A DNA stretch of 64,000 nucleotides from Bacteroidota bacterium (lineage in GTDB: Bacteria > Bacteroidota > Ignavibacteria > Tepidaquicellales > Tepidaquicellaceae), in contig JAFDZR010000045.1 in assembly GCA_018266875.1 (NCBI GenBank), positions 1-64,000 of the forward strand, given 5' to 3'. Under the pieces are notes generated by a model. It was not told the DNA's origin. It was given only the letters and a program-made list of their open reading frames with translations, and searched no databases. How positions within the stretch are numbered: position 1 is the stretch's first letter; each line of letters begins with the position of its first letter. The translations under genes were made by a program, and so were the position numbers. Of this stretch, positions 44,879 to 54,890 are shown piece after piece.

Positions 44879-46579
44879 TTACGGGACAATTTTTGTAATA
44901 AAATTAAAAGAGTTATTATCTGAAATTGTCAGGTCGGAAATGTCCACAAGTCCGTCCCCGTTAAGATCCGTAATCACATATCCCGATAGAAATACGGCTG
45001 CATCGTTTTCTATTATCCCGTTATCAGAAAGGTCAATTGATCCGTCATCATTTACATCCCCGCTGTATAAACAGAATTTACTGCCTATCTGAATCTCGTT
45101 GTTTCCGTATGCCTGGGAAGAAGCAGATGTAAAATCATAATTAAAATCATTTCCTTTTGACAAAGCAATGCCGCCTGATTTACTCCAGGTCTCAAGGGCG
45201 TTTCTGTGTGCAACAGTAATGTAATAATTTCCATTTGGCGCATTTGCGAATATGCAAAGTCCGCTTAATGTGGATGAATTTAGTACTGTAACAGCAGAAT
45301 CTGCAACTGTGTATGGAGAGAAGTTCTGATGCAGATAGATCTTTGCAGTATCACTTATATTCATTGTATTTGAATTTCCGTCATAGAAACCTTCAATAGC
45401 TGCCGTTACATTCAGGTTGATAACAGATGAATTGTAGAGTTTGTAAATTCTACCGTTGGTAGTTGATAATCTTGTTACATATATTTCATTATTCTGATCG
45501 ACACCAAAAGAAGGGATTGCAAAATTAGTGTCAAACAAAACTTGATTTGTTGCATTAACTCCGTCCCAAGTAAGTGCAAATACAGTACCTGCACCGTAAT
45601 CAGCGTAGATATATTTTCCGTAAAGTCCCGGTAGTTTCGATCCTCTGTACATATATCCACCTGTAATTGAATTTCCGATGCTGTGCGAATATTCCCATAT
45701 AGGTCTTGTAAAACCTTTACCCGTTGTATCGCATGTTCCGTAGCAGTGAAAACCCTCCATTTTATTCCAGCCGTAATTTTTCCCTTTTTCAATAATATCA
45801 ACTTCTTCATAAAGATCCTGTCCTACATCACCTGCCCATATATCACCTGTTAATTCATCAAAGGAAAATTTCCATGTATTTCTAAGTCCGTATGCAAAGA
45901 TCTCTTCCTTATAACCGAGCATATTTCCGTAATATGGATTAGTAGCCGGAATGGAATAGGCTTTTCCTCCGCCGGCGGAATCTACATTAATTCTCAGAAG
46001 CGATCCGAGAAAAGTAGCTCTGTTCTGACCATTTCCATTGGGATCTCCTCCGCTGCCTCCGTCTCCGAGAGAAAAGTAAAAATATCCGTCCGGACCGAAT
46101 GCGACTTTTCCGGCATTATGATTTGTAAACGGCTGCATTAAAGTGAATAAAATATATTCAGTTGATACTAAAGCAGTATCAGGATTTGACAAACTTGCAG
46201 TGAATCTTGAGATCCTTGTCCATGTCTGTGATACACTGTCAAAAGTATAATTCACATAGAAGTATCTGTTGTTTTCATAGTCAGGATGGAAAGTCAGTCC
46301 CAGCAGACCTTTTTCATTTCCGGATTGCGAAACCTTTCCTGACAGGTTAATAAAAAGTTTAGCTGAACTTACATTAGGATCGTTGTTAAATACATAGATA
46401 AGTCCTCTCTGCTGCATTGCAAACAATCTGTTTGTTCCGTCATATGCATGGACAAGTTCGATCGGATTGTTAAATGCCGGCAGATTTGGGAATGCAGGTT
46501 TCAGTTTATACTGAGACTGTGATGGAGTAGAATAAAGTGTAATGATGCATAAAGCAATTATGCAGACAAATTTTTTCAT
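44879..46579 (-). CDS. Secreted PQQ-type sugar dehydrogenase with C-terminal dockerin-like module
   Basis: 566 residues with signal peptide (1-22). Residues ~25-385 are a glucose/sorbosone dehydrogenase (GSDH) six-bladed propeller: KGLLGLTFHPDYENN, NHNAGKVAFGPDGYFYFSLGDGG, IFAYGLRNTWKFSFD and KNYGWNKMEGF are family landmarks, including the His of the active site. These enzymes oxidise aldoses with PQQ and Ca2+. From ~388 the shared module begins (AAIEGFYDGNSNTM), ending in a dockerin-like pair: SGDVNDDGSIDLSD and TDLNGDGLVDISD, both calcium-loop-like, then the terminus IVP. No T9SS domain is present. It is one of five module proteins in the island. Confidence 0.85.
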   Translation of the reverse strand: MKKFVCIIALCIITLYSTPSQSQYKLKPAFPNLPAFNNPIELVHAYDGTNRLFAMQQRGLIYVFNNDPNVSSAKLFINLSGKVSQSGNEKGLLGLTFHPDYENNRYFYVNYTFDSVSQTWTRISRFTASLSNPDTALVSTEYILFTLMQPFTNHNAGKVAFGPDGYFYFSLGDGGSGGDPNGNGQNRATFLGSLLRINVDSAGGGKAYSIPATNPYYGNMLGYKEEIFAYGLRNTWKFSFDELTGDIWAGDVGQDLYEEVDIIEKGKNYGWNKMEGFHCYGTCDTTGKGFTRPIWEYSHSIGNSITGGYMYRGSKLPGLYGKYIYADYGAGTVFALTWDGVNATNQVLFDTNFAIPSFGVDQNNEIYVTRLSTTNGRIYKLYNSSVINLNVTAAIEGFYDGNSNTMNISDTAKIYLHQNFSPYTVADSAVTVLNSSTLSGLCIFANAPNGNYYITVAHRNALETWSKSGGIALSKGNDFNYDFTSASSQAYGNNEIQIGSKFCLYSGDVNDDGSIDLSDNGIIENDAAVFLSGYVITDLNGDGLVDISDLTISDNNSFNFITKIVP

Positions 46580-46707
46580 GGCATTGTTTTTAATTTATAG
46601 AATTTAATTTAAAAAGGTTTAATTTAAAACTTTAAAAAATATTATTTTGATATGTATAAATGCACAGCCTGTTTTATGGGGTAGTTACTGAAACAAGCCG
46701 GGTTGCA

Positions 46708-46785
46708 TTATTGCCAAAAAACAGAAAGATCATTCAGATCTGTAATTCCGTTTCCGTTAACATCTGCAGAAAATAAATCCTGTTA
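46708..46785 (-). pseudogene. Relic of a dockerin repeat in the intergenic gap
   Basis: Read on the minus strand between two stop codons, this stretch encodes QDLFSADVNGNGITDLNDLS followed by VFWQ and a stop. The DVNGNGITDLNDL core is a classic dockerin calcium-loop repeat like those in the neighbouring proteins. No start codon, signal peptide or remaining domain is visible, so it looks like the degraded 3' end of another dockerin protein gene. The rest of the gap 46580-46908 holds nothing recognisable. Confidence 0.6.
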
Positions 46786-46908
46786 TAAATCGGAAGGCGG
46801 ACAAACGTAAAAAAGTCAATACTTAAATTGTTTTGAACAGCTGCTCTGCTCCGGGAATTAATTATATTATCTTTTAAAGATTTCCTCTAACAGTATTACT
46901 TAAAAAAG

Positions 46909-49725
46909 TCAGGGTGTAATTTTCCCTATAAAATTATAGGCATTATTATCTGTTATAGAAGCGTCAGTAAGATCAACTATATCATCTCCGTTAATGTCAG
47001 TGACTGTGTATCCTGAGATAAAATTAAAAGCATCATTATCAATAAGACTGAGATCGGTTAAATCGATCGTCCCGTCCTGGTTAACGTCCCCGCTGAACAG
47101 ACAGTATTTGCCACCTTTCAATATCAGATTATCTCCGAATGCTTTAACCGCGGAAGTTGAGAAATCATAATTCAAAATATTTCCGCTGCTTAAAAACTGA
47201 GGATATTTACTCCAGGTCTCTACAGAGTTTCTGTGCTTTACTTCAATGTAATAACTTCCGGAAGAAATATTAGGGAAATGGAAGGTACATGCATAAGTCA
47301 ATGAATCAACTGTGTTTTCAGAAGAATCCGCAACCGCAAAAGGTGAAGCAGAATTTCTTAAATAAACTTTAACTGTATCGTTTTTATTTAACCTGTTGTT
47401 TGAAACATCATAAAGACCTTCGGTCAGAACCGAAAGGTCAAGCGTGGCTGAAGACGAATACGGAATATAAACATCGTCAAAGATACACGAATCATTTGCG
47501 CCTGTGGCGTGATTCCAGAGTGTACCCACATAATTCAGATTCATTGAAGTGTATGTGCTGTCTGCAGCTGATCCTAAAAGACTGGAAGTGTTTCTCGGAT
47601 CGGACTGAACAAATCCGCCTGCTGCGTCATCCGCATACAATGACCAGATTTTACCCGTTGGATTAAAAGTGACTCTGATACTGAGATACTGGTTTGCATA
47701 ATCGCCGGAAGATATCACATTCGTGAACTTAGAATTAAGATTAATTCCGTTGGAAAATTTTGCAAGACGGATCGCATCAATACTGCCGCTCTGTCCGAGA
47801 ACAACTGCATATCCGTTTCCGGTTGTTAAATCCGAACTTGATTTACCGAGAATAAATGCCGTACCGTAATTGTTATTATCAAATCCCGAAGGGTCAGTTC
47901 TGGACTGGCGTAAATTTATTGCCCATTCAAGAATATTATTCGAACCGCTGTATTGGGATGGATATCCCTGCACACCTGACATATCTACATAAGCAAATTC
48001 CCTCCCGACTGTTGTACTTGCAGACTTGTTCCTTCCGCTGCTCAGAACAATTGATGTCGGACTTACAGTTTCGGTTTCCTGCCATTGCGCAGAAAATGGA
48101 AGCGAAGTGATGCCAAGATAATTACTGTTTGATCTGTTAAAATCATCCAGCAGCAGTGAAGTAAAATTCTGATAACTCTGAAGAGTTGTGGCTCCTGTTT
48201 CCGGAACTCCTGTAGTCTTATAATTTCTTGAAGTTCCTGTCCCGTTATATGAATATATTCTGAAATAGTAAGAAGTATTTGACAACAGATTTTTAAATGT
48301 ATAATTATCTGCAGCTGAATAATTTATATTCACAGCTGCATTGCCGTCTGACAATACAGAATCATTACTGAATTCAGTTCCGTCTGCAGGAAGTGAAAAC
48401 ACATTTGTGGTATTTCCAACAAGCAGATAACCCGATGGTGTCTGCGTTCCTGGCAGAGCATCGTTCCACTTAAGCTGAACTGAAGATTCAGTTACCGTAT
48501 CAGCAGAGAAATTTGTCGCCTGATAAGTTGGTTCCGTGGCGAGCGAATTATTTATCAGTGAATTAGTCTGCGGAACAGTACCGTTTGTTTTATAATTTAT
48601 CTGTGAACCCGATCCGTTATATGAATAGACTGTAAAGTAATAAGTATTATTCTGAATAAGATTCTGGAAAGTATAATTATCGGGAGATGAATACGGAATA
48701 TTTACTACTGCAGCTCCGTCTGTAAGCACTGTGTCATTTGCATAAGAATATCCGTCAACCGGAATAAAATAATTATCCCTGTCATAGGCGACAATTAAGT
48801 AACCGGACGGAAGCTGTGCTCCGGTTGCATCAGTCCAGCTCAGATTTACTGAATTATTGCTGGGAACAGAATTAAAAGAAGACGGATAATTAGTCGGCTC
48901 ATTTGCATAAACCGGATTGAGTTTTGAAAGATCGTTGAAATTAATATAACTAATATATTCCGGATGATCTGTGAAAGGATTTCTGTTTTGCTGAATAGAC
49001 TGAACATAATCATTTCTGTCAACCTCCCATTTATCAGGCGGATCCTGAGCATTCCATGCAAAAAGCACATTCAGATCCTGCGGAGCTTCACTGAGTGAAG
49101 GAAGACGTGTTCCGTTGAGCCAGTTGAAATTCCAGCTGTAGCCTGACAGTCCGTCATAGCGGACAGCCATATATAACATTGCTCTGGCTGCGTCACCCTT
49201 GCTGCTGTTCATTGGTTCATAAACAATCTGTCCGAGAGAATTTGTGCCAACTTTCCCGCCGAGGAACTGATAGGTTACATTAACAACAATTCCATATGGA
49301 TGATTGCTTCTTCTGTTGTTTGCATTGTTCTGATGAGTGGGAAATAAATGATGCTGATCAGAATACTGATCATTTGAAGTGGATGGATTGCTTCCCATCC
49401 AGCTGAAAGCCCATACGTGTTCCCTGCTCATAGTTCCCCACGTAAAAGTACCGCTGTAAATATACTCGTAACCGGAATAAAAGCAGAATACTGATCTGGT
49501 TCCGTTCCCGTTATCTATTGAAGCAAAATTTACAATATTTGTGGCAGCATAATTATCATATGTAATCCTTGTATAAGGACTTCTTATCCTTGATTCAAGG
49601 TCAGTAACAAACGATGGGCTTGAGGTTGAAATTGAATTGTAATAAGTGCCGGGACCCGAATATACCGCAGATGCGGAAACTATTAAACTGAATAAAATAA
49701 AAGCAGTGAAAACAATATGTCTCAA
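46909..49725 (-). CDS. Secreted endonuclease I-type nuclease with FnIII domains and dockerin-like module
   Basis: 938 residues, signal peptide about 1-20. Residues ~22-265 are an endonuclease I (EndA/extracellular RNase) domain: SREHVWAFSWMG and DQHHLFPTHQNNANNRRSNH hold the beta-beta-alpha-metal His and the metal-binding Asn. Two fibronectin type III domains follow (about 285-390 and 400-500, SVNLSWTDATGAQLPSGYL and SVQLKWNDALPGTQTPSGYL). Next is a beta-rich region that may bind glycans (about 515-755). The last ~175 residues are the shared module (TEGLYDVSNNRLN...), with dockerin-like repeats SGDVNQDGTIDLTD and TDINGDDIVDLTD. It probably degrades environmental nucleic acid for nutrient gain or biofilm remodelling. 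Confidence 0.87.
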   Translation of the reverse strand: MRHIVFTAFILFSLIVSASAVYSGPGTYYNSISTSSPSFVTDLESRIRSPYTRITYDNYAATNIVNFASIDNGNGTRSVFCFYSGYEYIYSGTFTWGTMSREHVWAFSWMGSNPSTSNDQYSDQHHLFPTHQNNANNRRSNHPYGIVVNVTYQFLGGKVGTNSLGQIVYEPMNSSKGDAARAMLYMAVRYDGLSGYSWNFNWLNGTRLPSLSEAPQDLNVLFAWNAQDPPDKWEVDRNDYVQSIQQNRNPFTDHPEYISYINFNDLSKLNPVYANEPTNYPSSFNSVPSNNSVNLSWTDATGAQLPSGYLIVAYDRDNYFIPVDGYSYANDTVLTDGAAVVNIPYSSPDNYTFQNLIQNNTYYFTVYSYNGSGSQINYKTNGTVPQTNSLINNSLATEPTYQATNFSADTVTESSVQLKWNDALPGTQTPSGYLLVGNTTNVFSLPADGTEFSNDSVLSDGNAAVNINYSAADNYTFKNLLSNTSYYFRIYSYNGTGTSRNYKTTGVPETGATTLQSYQNFTSLLLDDFNRSNSNYLGITSLPFSAQWQETETVSPTSIVLSSGRNKSASTTVGREFAYVDMSGVQGYPSQYSGSNNILEWAINLRQSRTDPSGFDNNNYGTAFILGKSSSDLTTGNGYAVVLGQSGSIDAIRLAKFSNGINLNSKFTNVISSGDYANQYLSIRVTFNPTGKIWSLYADDAAGGFVQSDPRNTSSLLGSAADSTYTSMNLNYVGTLWNHATGANDSCIFDDVYIPYSSSATLDLSVLTEGLYDVSNNRLNKNDTVKVYLRNSASPFAVADSSENTVDSLTYACTFHFPNISSGSYYIEVKHRNSVETWSKYPQFLSSGNILNYDFSTSAVKAFGDNLILKGGKYCLFSGDVNQDGTIDLTDLSLIDNDAFNFISGYTVTDINGDDIVDLTDASITDNNAYNFIGKITP

Positions 49726-49747
49726 AAATATTTATATTAAAATTTAT

Positions 49748-49776
49748 AAGGTATCAGCTGAAAAAACTGATACCTT
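49748..49776. terminator. Hairpin upstream of the nuclease gene
   Basis: AAGGTATCAG (49748-49757) pairs with CTGATACCTT (49767-49776) across a 9-base loop, with a T tract following on the plus strand. No plus-strand gene ends here, so it may instead be part of a second barrier between the subtilase and nuclease genes. Confidence 0.5.
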
Positions 49777-49837
49777 TTTAATGATTTTGTGTATACAAAG
49801 ATATGCGATTACTTTTTTTATATCAATTGTATAATAA

Positions 49838-49871
49838 AATACGGAATGATACTTCTGCATCATTCCGTATT
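49838..49871 (-). terminator. Terminator of the subtilase-dockerin gene
   Basis: AATACGGAATGAT (49838-49850) is perfectly complementary to ATCATTCCGTATT (49859-49871), a 13-bp stem with an 8-base loop. The minus-strand transcript then enters TTTTATTATA. It lies just after the stop codon of the subtilase gene at 49892. Confidence 0.88.
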
Positions 49872-49891
49872 CTTAAATATTACTGAACAAA

Positions 49892-52800
49892 TTACGGTCT
49901 TATAATTGTGATCACATTCAAAGCATTGTTGTCTGTAATAGCAAGATCAGCGATGTCAACCAATCCGTCTCCGTTCACATCGGAGGGAACGTAACCAAGA
50001 GTAAAACTGTAAGCGTCATTATCAATAAGCGAAAGATCCGTAATGTCAATTATATTATCCTGATTCACATCTCCGCTGTATATTGTAAATCTTGAACCTT
50101 TCTGTTTTAAATTGCTTCCGTAAGCTCTTGAGATTATATCAGTGAAATTATAATTCGCAAGAGAAGCTGTAAAGCTTACTCCGGCAGAACTCCAGGTTTC
50201 AATGCTGTTTCTGTGTTTGAGAATAACATAATACGGTGTATTATCAGATGCCGATGAAAAATTGAAATCGCCTTTACCGGAATCATTCATGACTGCTTTT
50301 TTTGAATCAACAATTACGTAAGGTGAATTAAAGGCTCTGAGCTGAACTAGCATAGAATCAGAAATCATTGTATTGCTTCCCGTATTATAAAAACCTTCTA
50401 TCAGAGCATTCAATTTTAAATTTTTCATACCGCCGGAAAGAGCATTATCAGACTGTAGAGAAACTTTAAAATTTGATTTTGAAGGATCATTAGTCGTGAT
50501 ACTAAGGACTGCATCTTCAAACGGACCTCCGTCAGATACAGAACTCAGTCCGGATGCATCAAGTCTAATTCTGATCAAACCGCTGTCTCCCGGCAATACA
50601 GTTCCGGGAAACGTATTTATAATTGAAAACAATGAAGAGTGTGTACCTGAAAATACAGGACTGCTTAAAGATAAATTTGCCGTACCGGAATTTTTTATAT
50701 AGAAATCCACATCATACTGATTTGGGAAATTCACGGTTCCGAAAGAGACAATCGAGTCGGCGGGTTTATCAAAACGGACTGCAGAACTTGTAACGCCTGA
50801 ATTTTTATAAAGTGTGATCATAACACTGTCAAAGAAAGCATAATCGCTTAATGCCCTGTCAAAGTGCAGGATCTTCCAGTTGCCAAGAGCATTTGCTCCG
50901 TTTAATCCTCTCAGGAAATAATCCGGTCTGAAGGATCCGTCGAGATAAGGCGGTGTGCCGTTAAGCCAGATATTAGGCGCATTATCATAAACTGTCGTTC
51001 CGGTTATATTATCCATATCCCCGCCGTTAGACGAGAAAAGACATTTCCTGCTGTTGTTCTCATCCAGCAGAGGTGAAAAAAGTGTTATAGTTTCATCGTC
51101 AAGATAAGTGTGACGCATGTATATTTTGACACGCGTTTCAAGCACATTAAAGGTTCCGAATGTTACAGGAGATGATACTGTTGCTCCATAGTCAGCTCCT
51201 ATAAATGGATTTATTTTTTTTGTTTCGGATGCAATGTTGCAAATACTGTAGTAGCATAACCAGAATTCATTCGGAGCATGAAGGGGAAACGTAGATTCGT
51301 TTCCTGAATTGTCTCTTGCTCTGATATAATATTTTATTTCCGTTTCCCATCCCTGTGAAGGAATTGAGAATGTAAAATTATTACCTGAATTTGATTTAAA
51401 ATCTAAAGAATCATAAGATGACCATAAACCGCTGTTTTTCCTTTTCTTATAAAACAATACAGGTCGGTTAGATCCTGAAACAGGAACTGAAGACCCGTCC
51501 TGATCAATGATCTCTGCATTAATCAAAGTTGGATAAGTGCTGTTTCCTGATGAAACATTTTTGTGGTTAATAGTCGGTGGAGTTACATCCACTCCGGCAG
51601 CAAGTCTTACTGAATTAAGAGCATTTACTCTTCCGTATCCGTAATGATCATTCCATTTGCCGAAAGATTTTGCCGTGTCATAAGCAACATTATCCGGTTT
51701 GTCACATCCTCTTGCGAGATTTTCATATACCTGCAGTCTAGTCTGACTTGTGTTTACCGAAAGCACCAACGCGGCAACTCCGGCAGCATTCGGACATGTA
51801 GCGGATGTTCCCCAGAAATTCGGTTCATAACCGCCGATATTCAATGCGTAACAGTTTGTCGGAGCTACCATGTCAAGATCACCAATTTCATTCTCACCGT
51901 AATTTGCACCCCAGTAAAACTGATTTCCGTTTCCGGGAGCTTTCATCTGATCATGAGGAGTAGAGCCGCCAATGCTAAGAACATTCGGCAGTACTGAAGG
52001 ATACAAAGGAGGATTGTGACCGTCATTTCCCGAAGCAAAAAGTATTACACAGCCAAGACCGTTTCTGCCGTTAAGAGCTGCATCATTCACAGCATCAGTA
52101 ACGATGGATTCGGGAGTACCGCCTCCCCAGCTGTTACTGAGAACGTCAATTCCCCTCACACGTGCCGTATCAAAAGCCCGCGCAATAATACTCGAAGTAG
52201 TATTTCCGTTTACATCATATATATTAATGGACATCAGCTGACAGCCGGCTGCAATTCCCGCAATTCCGATCGAATTATTTCTGACAGCTCCTATAATTCC
52301 TGCTGTTGAAGTCCCATGATTAAAATAATCCACTGTCGAACTGTTGACATTCATAAAAGCGTCATACCCGGGAAGCAGATGCCCGGGAGCCTGGAAATCT
52401 TCATGAACCGAATCAATTCCTGAATCTATAACACCGATTTTTACAGACGGGGAACCTGTGGTAAAATCCCATGCCTGTTCAACATGCATGTCTGAGCCAG
52501 GGATTCCATTAACTGTAGGTCTGTCACCATAAAATAAAAATGAGCTTCCTGTCTGAATCAGTTGCCCCGTATTATTGAGATTCCACTGCTGTGGATAATA
52601 CTGATCATTCGGAACTGATAGCAGTAGACATTTTTCAGGATAGACAAAATCCGGCTCACAATATTCGAATAAGCCGGTTCTGAAATATACTTCAGACAGA
52701 TCCAGTGCATTTTTAGGATTTCCTGATAAAGATTTTAGTATAAAACCGTTCCCTTTTTTAAACTCTCCCGATATATAACAGCCGTTCCTGAGGTTAAGAA

Positions 52801-53212
52801 TGTCAAGTTTTTCCCTGTCCTGACTGTTCAAAAGCTTTACAATGATTCTGTCATAAGGAATCTGTGTCACGGATTTCGAAGAACCGTAATAAACAGGAGT
52901 TACAAATTTAATGTTTGAATTATACTTTAATTTTTCTGAGATAAGATCTATTTCAGATGCAGATCTCATCTGAGAGAAGCTGATCAGATATAGATCCGGA
53001 AAAGATCTTTTTAGTGCATCTCCTGAACTTAACAATGGCAAAAGAATGCTTTGTGCCTCAATGTCAGACAAATCATTATTGAAAACGACTGCAGCTTTGT
53101 CATATCTCTGGTTTAACTGTATCCTGCTGCCTTTGTAATAATAATAATCTGCTGATAACGATATCTGGGGTAATGTGAGCGTGAGTAAAAAAAGCAATAA
53201 CTTTGATTTCAT
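49892..53212 (-). CDS. Secreted subtilase (S8) with P-domain and dockerin-like module
   Basis: 1106 residues. Signal peptide (1-20), then a propeptide-like region (about 25-190). The catalytic triad is visible: Asp near 262 (VKIGVIDSGID), His near 301 (NHGTSTAGI) and Ser near 470 (GTSATCPNAAG), with the oxyanion Asn in LFASGNDGH. After an Ig-like spacer comes a proprotein-convertase P domain (about 640-800; MRHTYLDDETITLFSP, GLNGANALGNWKI). An ASPM/SPD-2/Hydin-like domain (VSFGTVNFPNQYDVDFYIKN) follows. The shared module (from ~930, NALIEGFYNTGSNTM) ends with SGDVNQDNIIDITD and SDVNGDGLVDIAD. In the first repeat the usual Gly is Asn. It is a secreted protease, possibly assembled through the dockerin. 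Confidence 0.88.
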   Translation of the reverse strand: MKSKLLLFLLTLTLPQISLSADYYYYKGSRIQLNQRYDKAAVVFNNDLSDIEAQSILLPLLSSGDALKRSFPDLYLISFSQMRSASEIDLISEKLKYNSNIKFVTPVYYGSSKSVTQIPYDRIIVKLLNSQDREKLDILNLRNGCYISGEFKKGNGFILKSLSGNPKNALDLSEVYFRTGLFEYCEPDFVYPEKCLLLSVPNDQYYPQQWNLNNTGQLIQTGSSFLFYGDRPTVNGIPGSDMHVEQAWDFTTGSPSVKIGVIDSGIDSVHEDFQAPGHLLPGYDAFMNVNSSTVDYFNHGTSTAGIIGAVRNNSIGIAGIAAGCQLMSINIYDVNGNTTSSIIARAFDTARVRGIDVLSNSWGGGTPESIVTDAVNDAALNGRNGLGCVILFASGNDGHNPPLYPSVLPNVLSIGGSTPHDQMKAPGNGNQFYWGANYGENEIGDLDMVAPTNCYALNIGGYEPNFWGTSATCPNAAGVAALVLSVNTSQTRLQVYENLARGCDKPDNVAYDTAKSFGKWNDHYGYGRVNALNSVRLAAGVDVTPPTINHKNVSSGNSTYPTLINAEIIDQDGSSVPVSGSNRPVLFYKKRKNSGLWSSYDSLDFKSNSGNNFTFSIPSQGWETEIKYYIRARDNSGNESTFPLHAPNEFWLCYYSICNIASETKKINPFIGADYGATVSSPVTFGTFNVLETRVKIYMRHTYLDDETITLFSPLLDENNSRKCLFSSNGGDMDNITGTTVYDNAPNIWLNGTPPYLDGSFRPDYFLRGLNGANALGNWKILHFDRALSDYAFFDSVMITLYKNSGVTSSAVRFDKPADSIVSFGTVNFPNQYDVDFYIKNSGTANLSLSSPVFSGTHSSLFSIINTFPGTVLPGDSGLIRIRLDASGLSSVSDGGPFEDAVLSITTNDPSKSNFKVSLQSDNALSGGMKNLKLNALIEGFYNTGSNTMISDSMLVQLRAFNSPYVIVDSKKAVMNDSGKGDFNFSSASDNTPYYVILKHRNSIETWSSAGVSFTASLANYNFTDIISRAYGSNLKQKGSRFTIYSGDVNQDNIIDITDLSLIDNDAYSFTLGYVPSDVNGDGLVDIADLAITDNNALNVITIIRP

Positions 53213-53559
53213 AATAGTTTATTTATTTTAAAATAAAAATCTAACAATGCATTTTTTCAATTTTATTGAAAACAAATTCTTTCCTAAAGTTATTGGGGAT
53301 GTGACAATATAATATAAAATTTAAATATAAATAATATAAATAATTTAGATAAATTACATAGTGTTGATTATTCATAAATCTACATAACTTCCATTAAAAC
53401 TTTTGTTTACATATCAATAGTTAAATCTGTTTCTTCCAAATCCCTGTTAATCTTTTTTAATTTAATTAACATAGCCCATTTATTAAAATTTCAGCATTAA
53501 ATAAAAACAGCCGGAAATAAGGTTTCCGGCTGAAAGACATAACAAACTTTTAAAAGAAA
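53213..53559. other. AT-rich gap upstream of the subtilase gene
   Basis: 347 bases between the CHRD gene and the start of the subtilase gene. It is highly AT-rich and holds the CHRD gene terminator at 53508-53532. The remainder (53213-53507) should contain the subtilase promoter, but no convincing element could be picked. No coding frame is seen. Confidence 0.5.
53508..53532 (-). terminator. Terminator of the CHRD-dockerin gene
   Basis: CAGCCGGAAA (53508-53517) pairs with TTTCCGGCTG (53523-53532) around a 5-base loop. On the minus strand TTTTTATTTA follows, a good T tract. It lies 27 bases after the stop of the CHRD gene. Confidence 0.88.
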
Positions 53560-54546
53560 TTAAGGTCTCATCAAAGAAACAATATTAGCTGCATTGTTAT
53601 CACACACACTCAGATCATTCAGATCAATGAAACTGTCTCCGTTAAGATCTGTTGATACATATCCTGAAATGAAATTATTTGCATCATTATCAATGGAAGA
53701 AAGATCAGCAATATCCACTATTCCGTCGGCATTGACATCTCCGCTGTAAATACAGTATTTTGATCCTTTGAGGACCTGATTATTGCCGTATGCTTTTGTA
53801 TCTGAATCTGAAAAGTCATATGCTACATAATAAGAAGAAAATGAGACCGGATTAGAGCTCCATGTTTCGATCCCGTTCCTGTGAACAAGCTGTAAATAAT
53901 AATTTACAGAATTTGAAGCCGTAAAATATTTTACAGAATCATTTCCATTGGATTTCATATAAACCTTTCCGGATTCTACAAGACTGTAAGGTGATGTCCC
54001 CTGCCTCAAATTTACCCTCAAAGTATCCCTGACAGAAGTGTTAAGACCGCTGTCATACAATCCCTCTATACATGCACTTAGATTCAGAAAAGAGATAGGA
54101 GTTGCATAGACCTGACCTCTGATTTCACCTCCGGGGTATACTGTTGAATGGATATTCTGATACCAGAGATTGTTTAAAAGTTCTGTTTCATTTGAAGCTG
54201 AAAGAACAAAAGTATTTGAATAATTCCCTGAAGTTACACCTGTTGGGAAACCGGTAAGCCCAATCCTAACGCCTGCATTAACACCCACTGCCGCCGGACC
54301 ATGGAAATGTGATGCTGTTGAATTTCCGGACAGTCCGGAAAAGCTTACACTTATGACAAGTGTATTTGTAACATCATCATATGTTCCGGTCAGAGTCCCG
54401 GTACCTGTAGAAGGATTTGACGGAACTTCCTGAGCCGAGTTTATCGGTACGTTAATGCTGTACAAAGTTGCTGATGAATTTTTCGAAAGAAAAAGCATAA
54501 AAGTCATCATTAAAAAAGTTTTTACAAAAAGAGAAATCTGCTGCAT
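53560..54546 (-). CDS. Secreted CHRD-domain protein with dockerin-like module
   Basis: 328 residues. Signal peptide about 1-26. Residues ~30-150 are a CHRD domain (NSAQEVPSNPSTGTGTLTG, SHFHGPAAVGVNAGV, YPGGEIRGQVY), a beta-sandwich first seen in chordin and common in secreted bacterial proteins, with no known enzymatic role. From ~158 the shared module begins (ACIEGLYDSGLNTSV) and ends with SGDVNADGIVDIAD and TDLNGDSFIDLND, then LMRP. An unusually strong Shine-Dalgarno site precedes the ATG. It lacks a T9SS domain. It has its own terminator and a 395-base upstream gap, so is likely monocistronic. Confidence 0.87.
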   Translation of the reverse strand: MQQISLFVKTFLMMTFMLFLSKNSSATLYSINVPINSAQEVPSNPSTGTGTLTGTYDDVTNTLVISVSFSGLSGNSTASHFHGPAAVGVNAGVRIGLTGFPTGVTSGNYSNTFVLSASNETELLNNLWYQNIHSTVYPGGEIRGQVYATPISFLNLSACIEGLYDSGLNTSVRDTLRVNLRQGTSPYSLVESGKVYMKSNGNDSVKYFTASNSVNYYLQLVHRNGIETWSSNPVSFSSYYVAYDFSDSDTKAYGNNQVLKGSKYCIYSGDVNADGIVDIADLSSIDNDANNFISGYVSTDLNGDSFIDLNDLSVCDNNAANIVSLMRP

Positions 54547-54551
54547 TTTAA

Positions 54552-54557
54552 CCTCCT
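54552..54557 (-). promoter_or_regulatory. Strong ribosome binding site (AGGAGG) of the CHRD gene
   Basis: AGGAGG stands five bases before the ATG on the minus strand. Most genes in the window lack so complete a Shine-Dalgarno sequence, so this one suggests high translation and fixes the start. Confidence 0.8.
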
Positions 54558-54890
54558 GGGTTTTTAGTTAGTAATTTTTTTTGTGGGGTATATCATTTTA
54601 ATAAATCAACTTTTACAACTTATGAAAAGTTCGAATTAAATTTTAAACATTCAGTATCTCTGCTGATATTTTTTAAATAAAATAATAATAACTCGTCTAA
54701 TAAAAAATCAATAATTCATTTAAACTTAGGATTCAAAACAGATGGTGCTGGAATAATAAGCGGAGTCATGGAGTTTGAACGGGAAATATATTTTGTTTAA
54801 ATAACAAAGATGACTTGGATTACACTTAAGTTTAGAAAAGGATTTAATAATGTATAAGATGAGAAAGGATTTTTATTGTGAATATAAACA

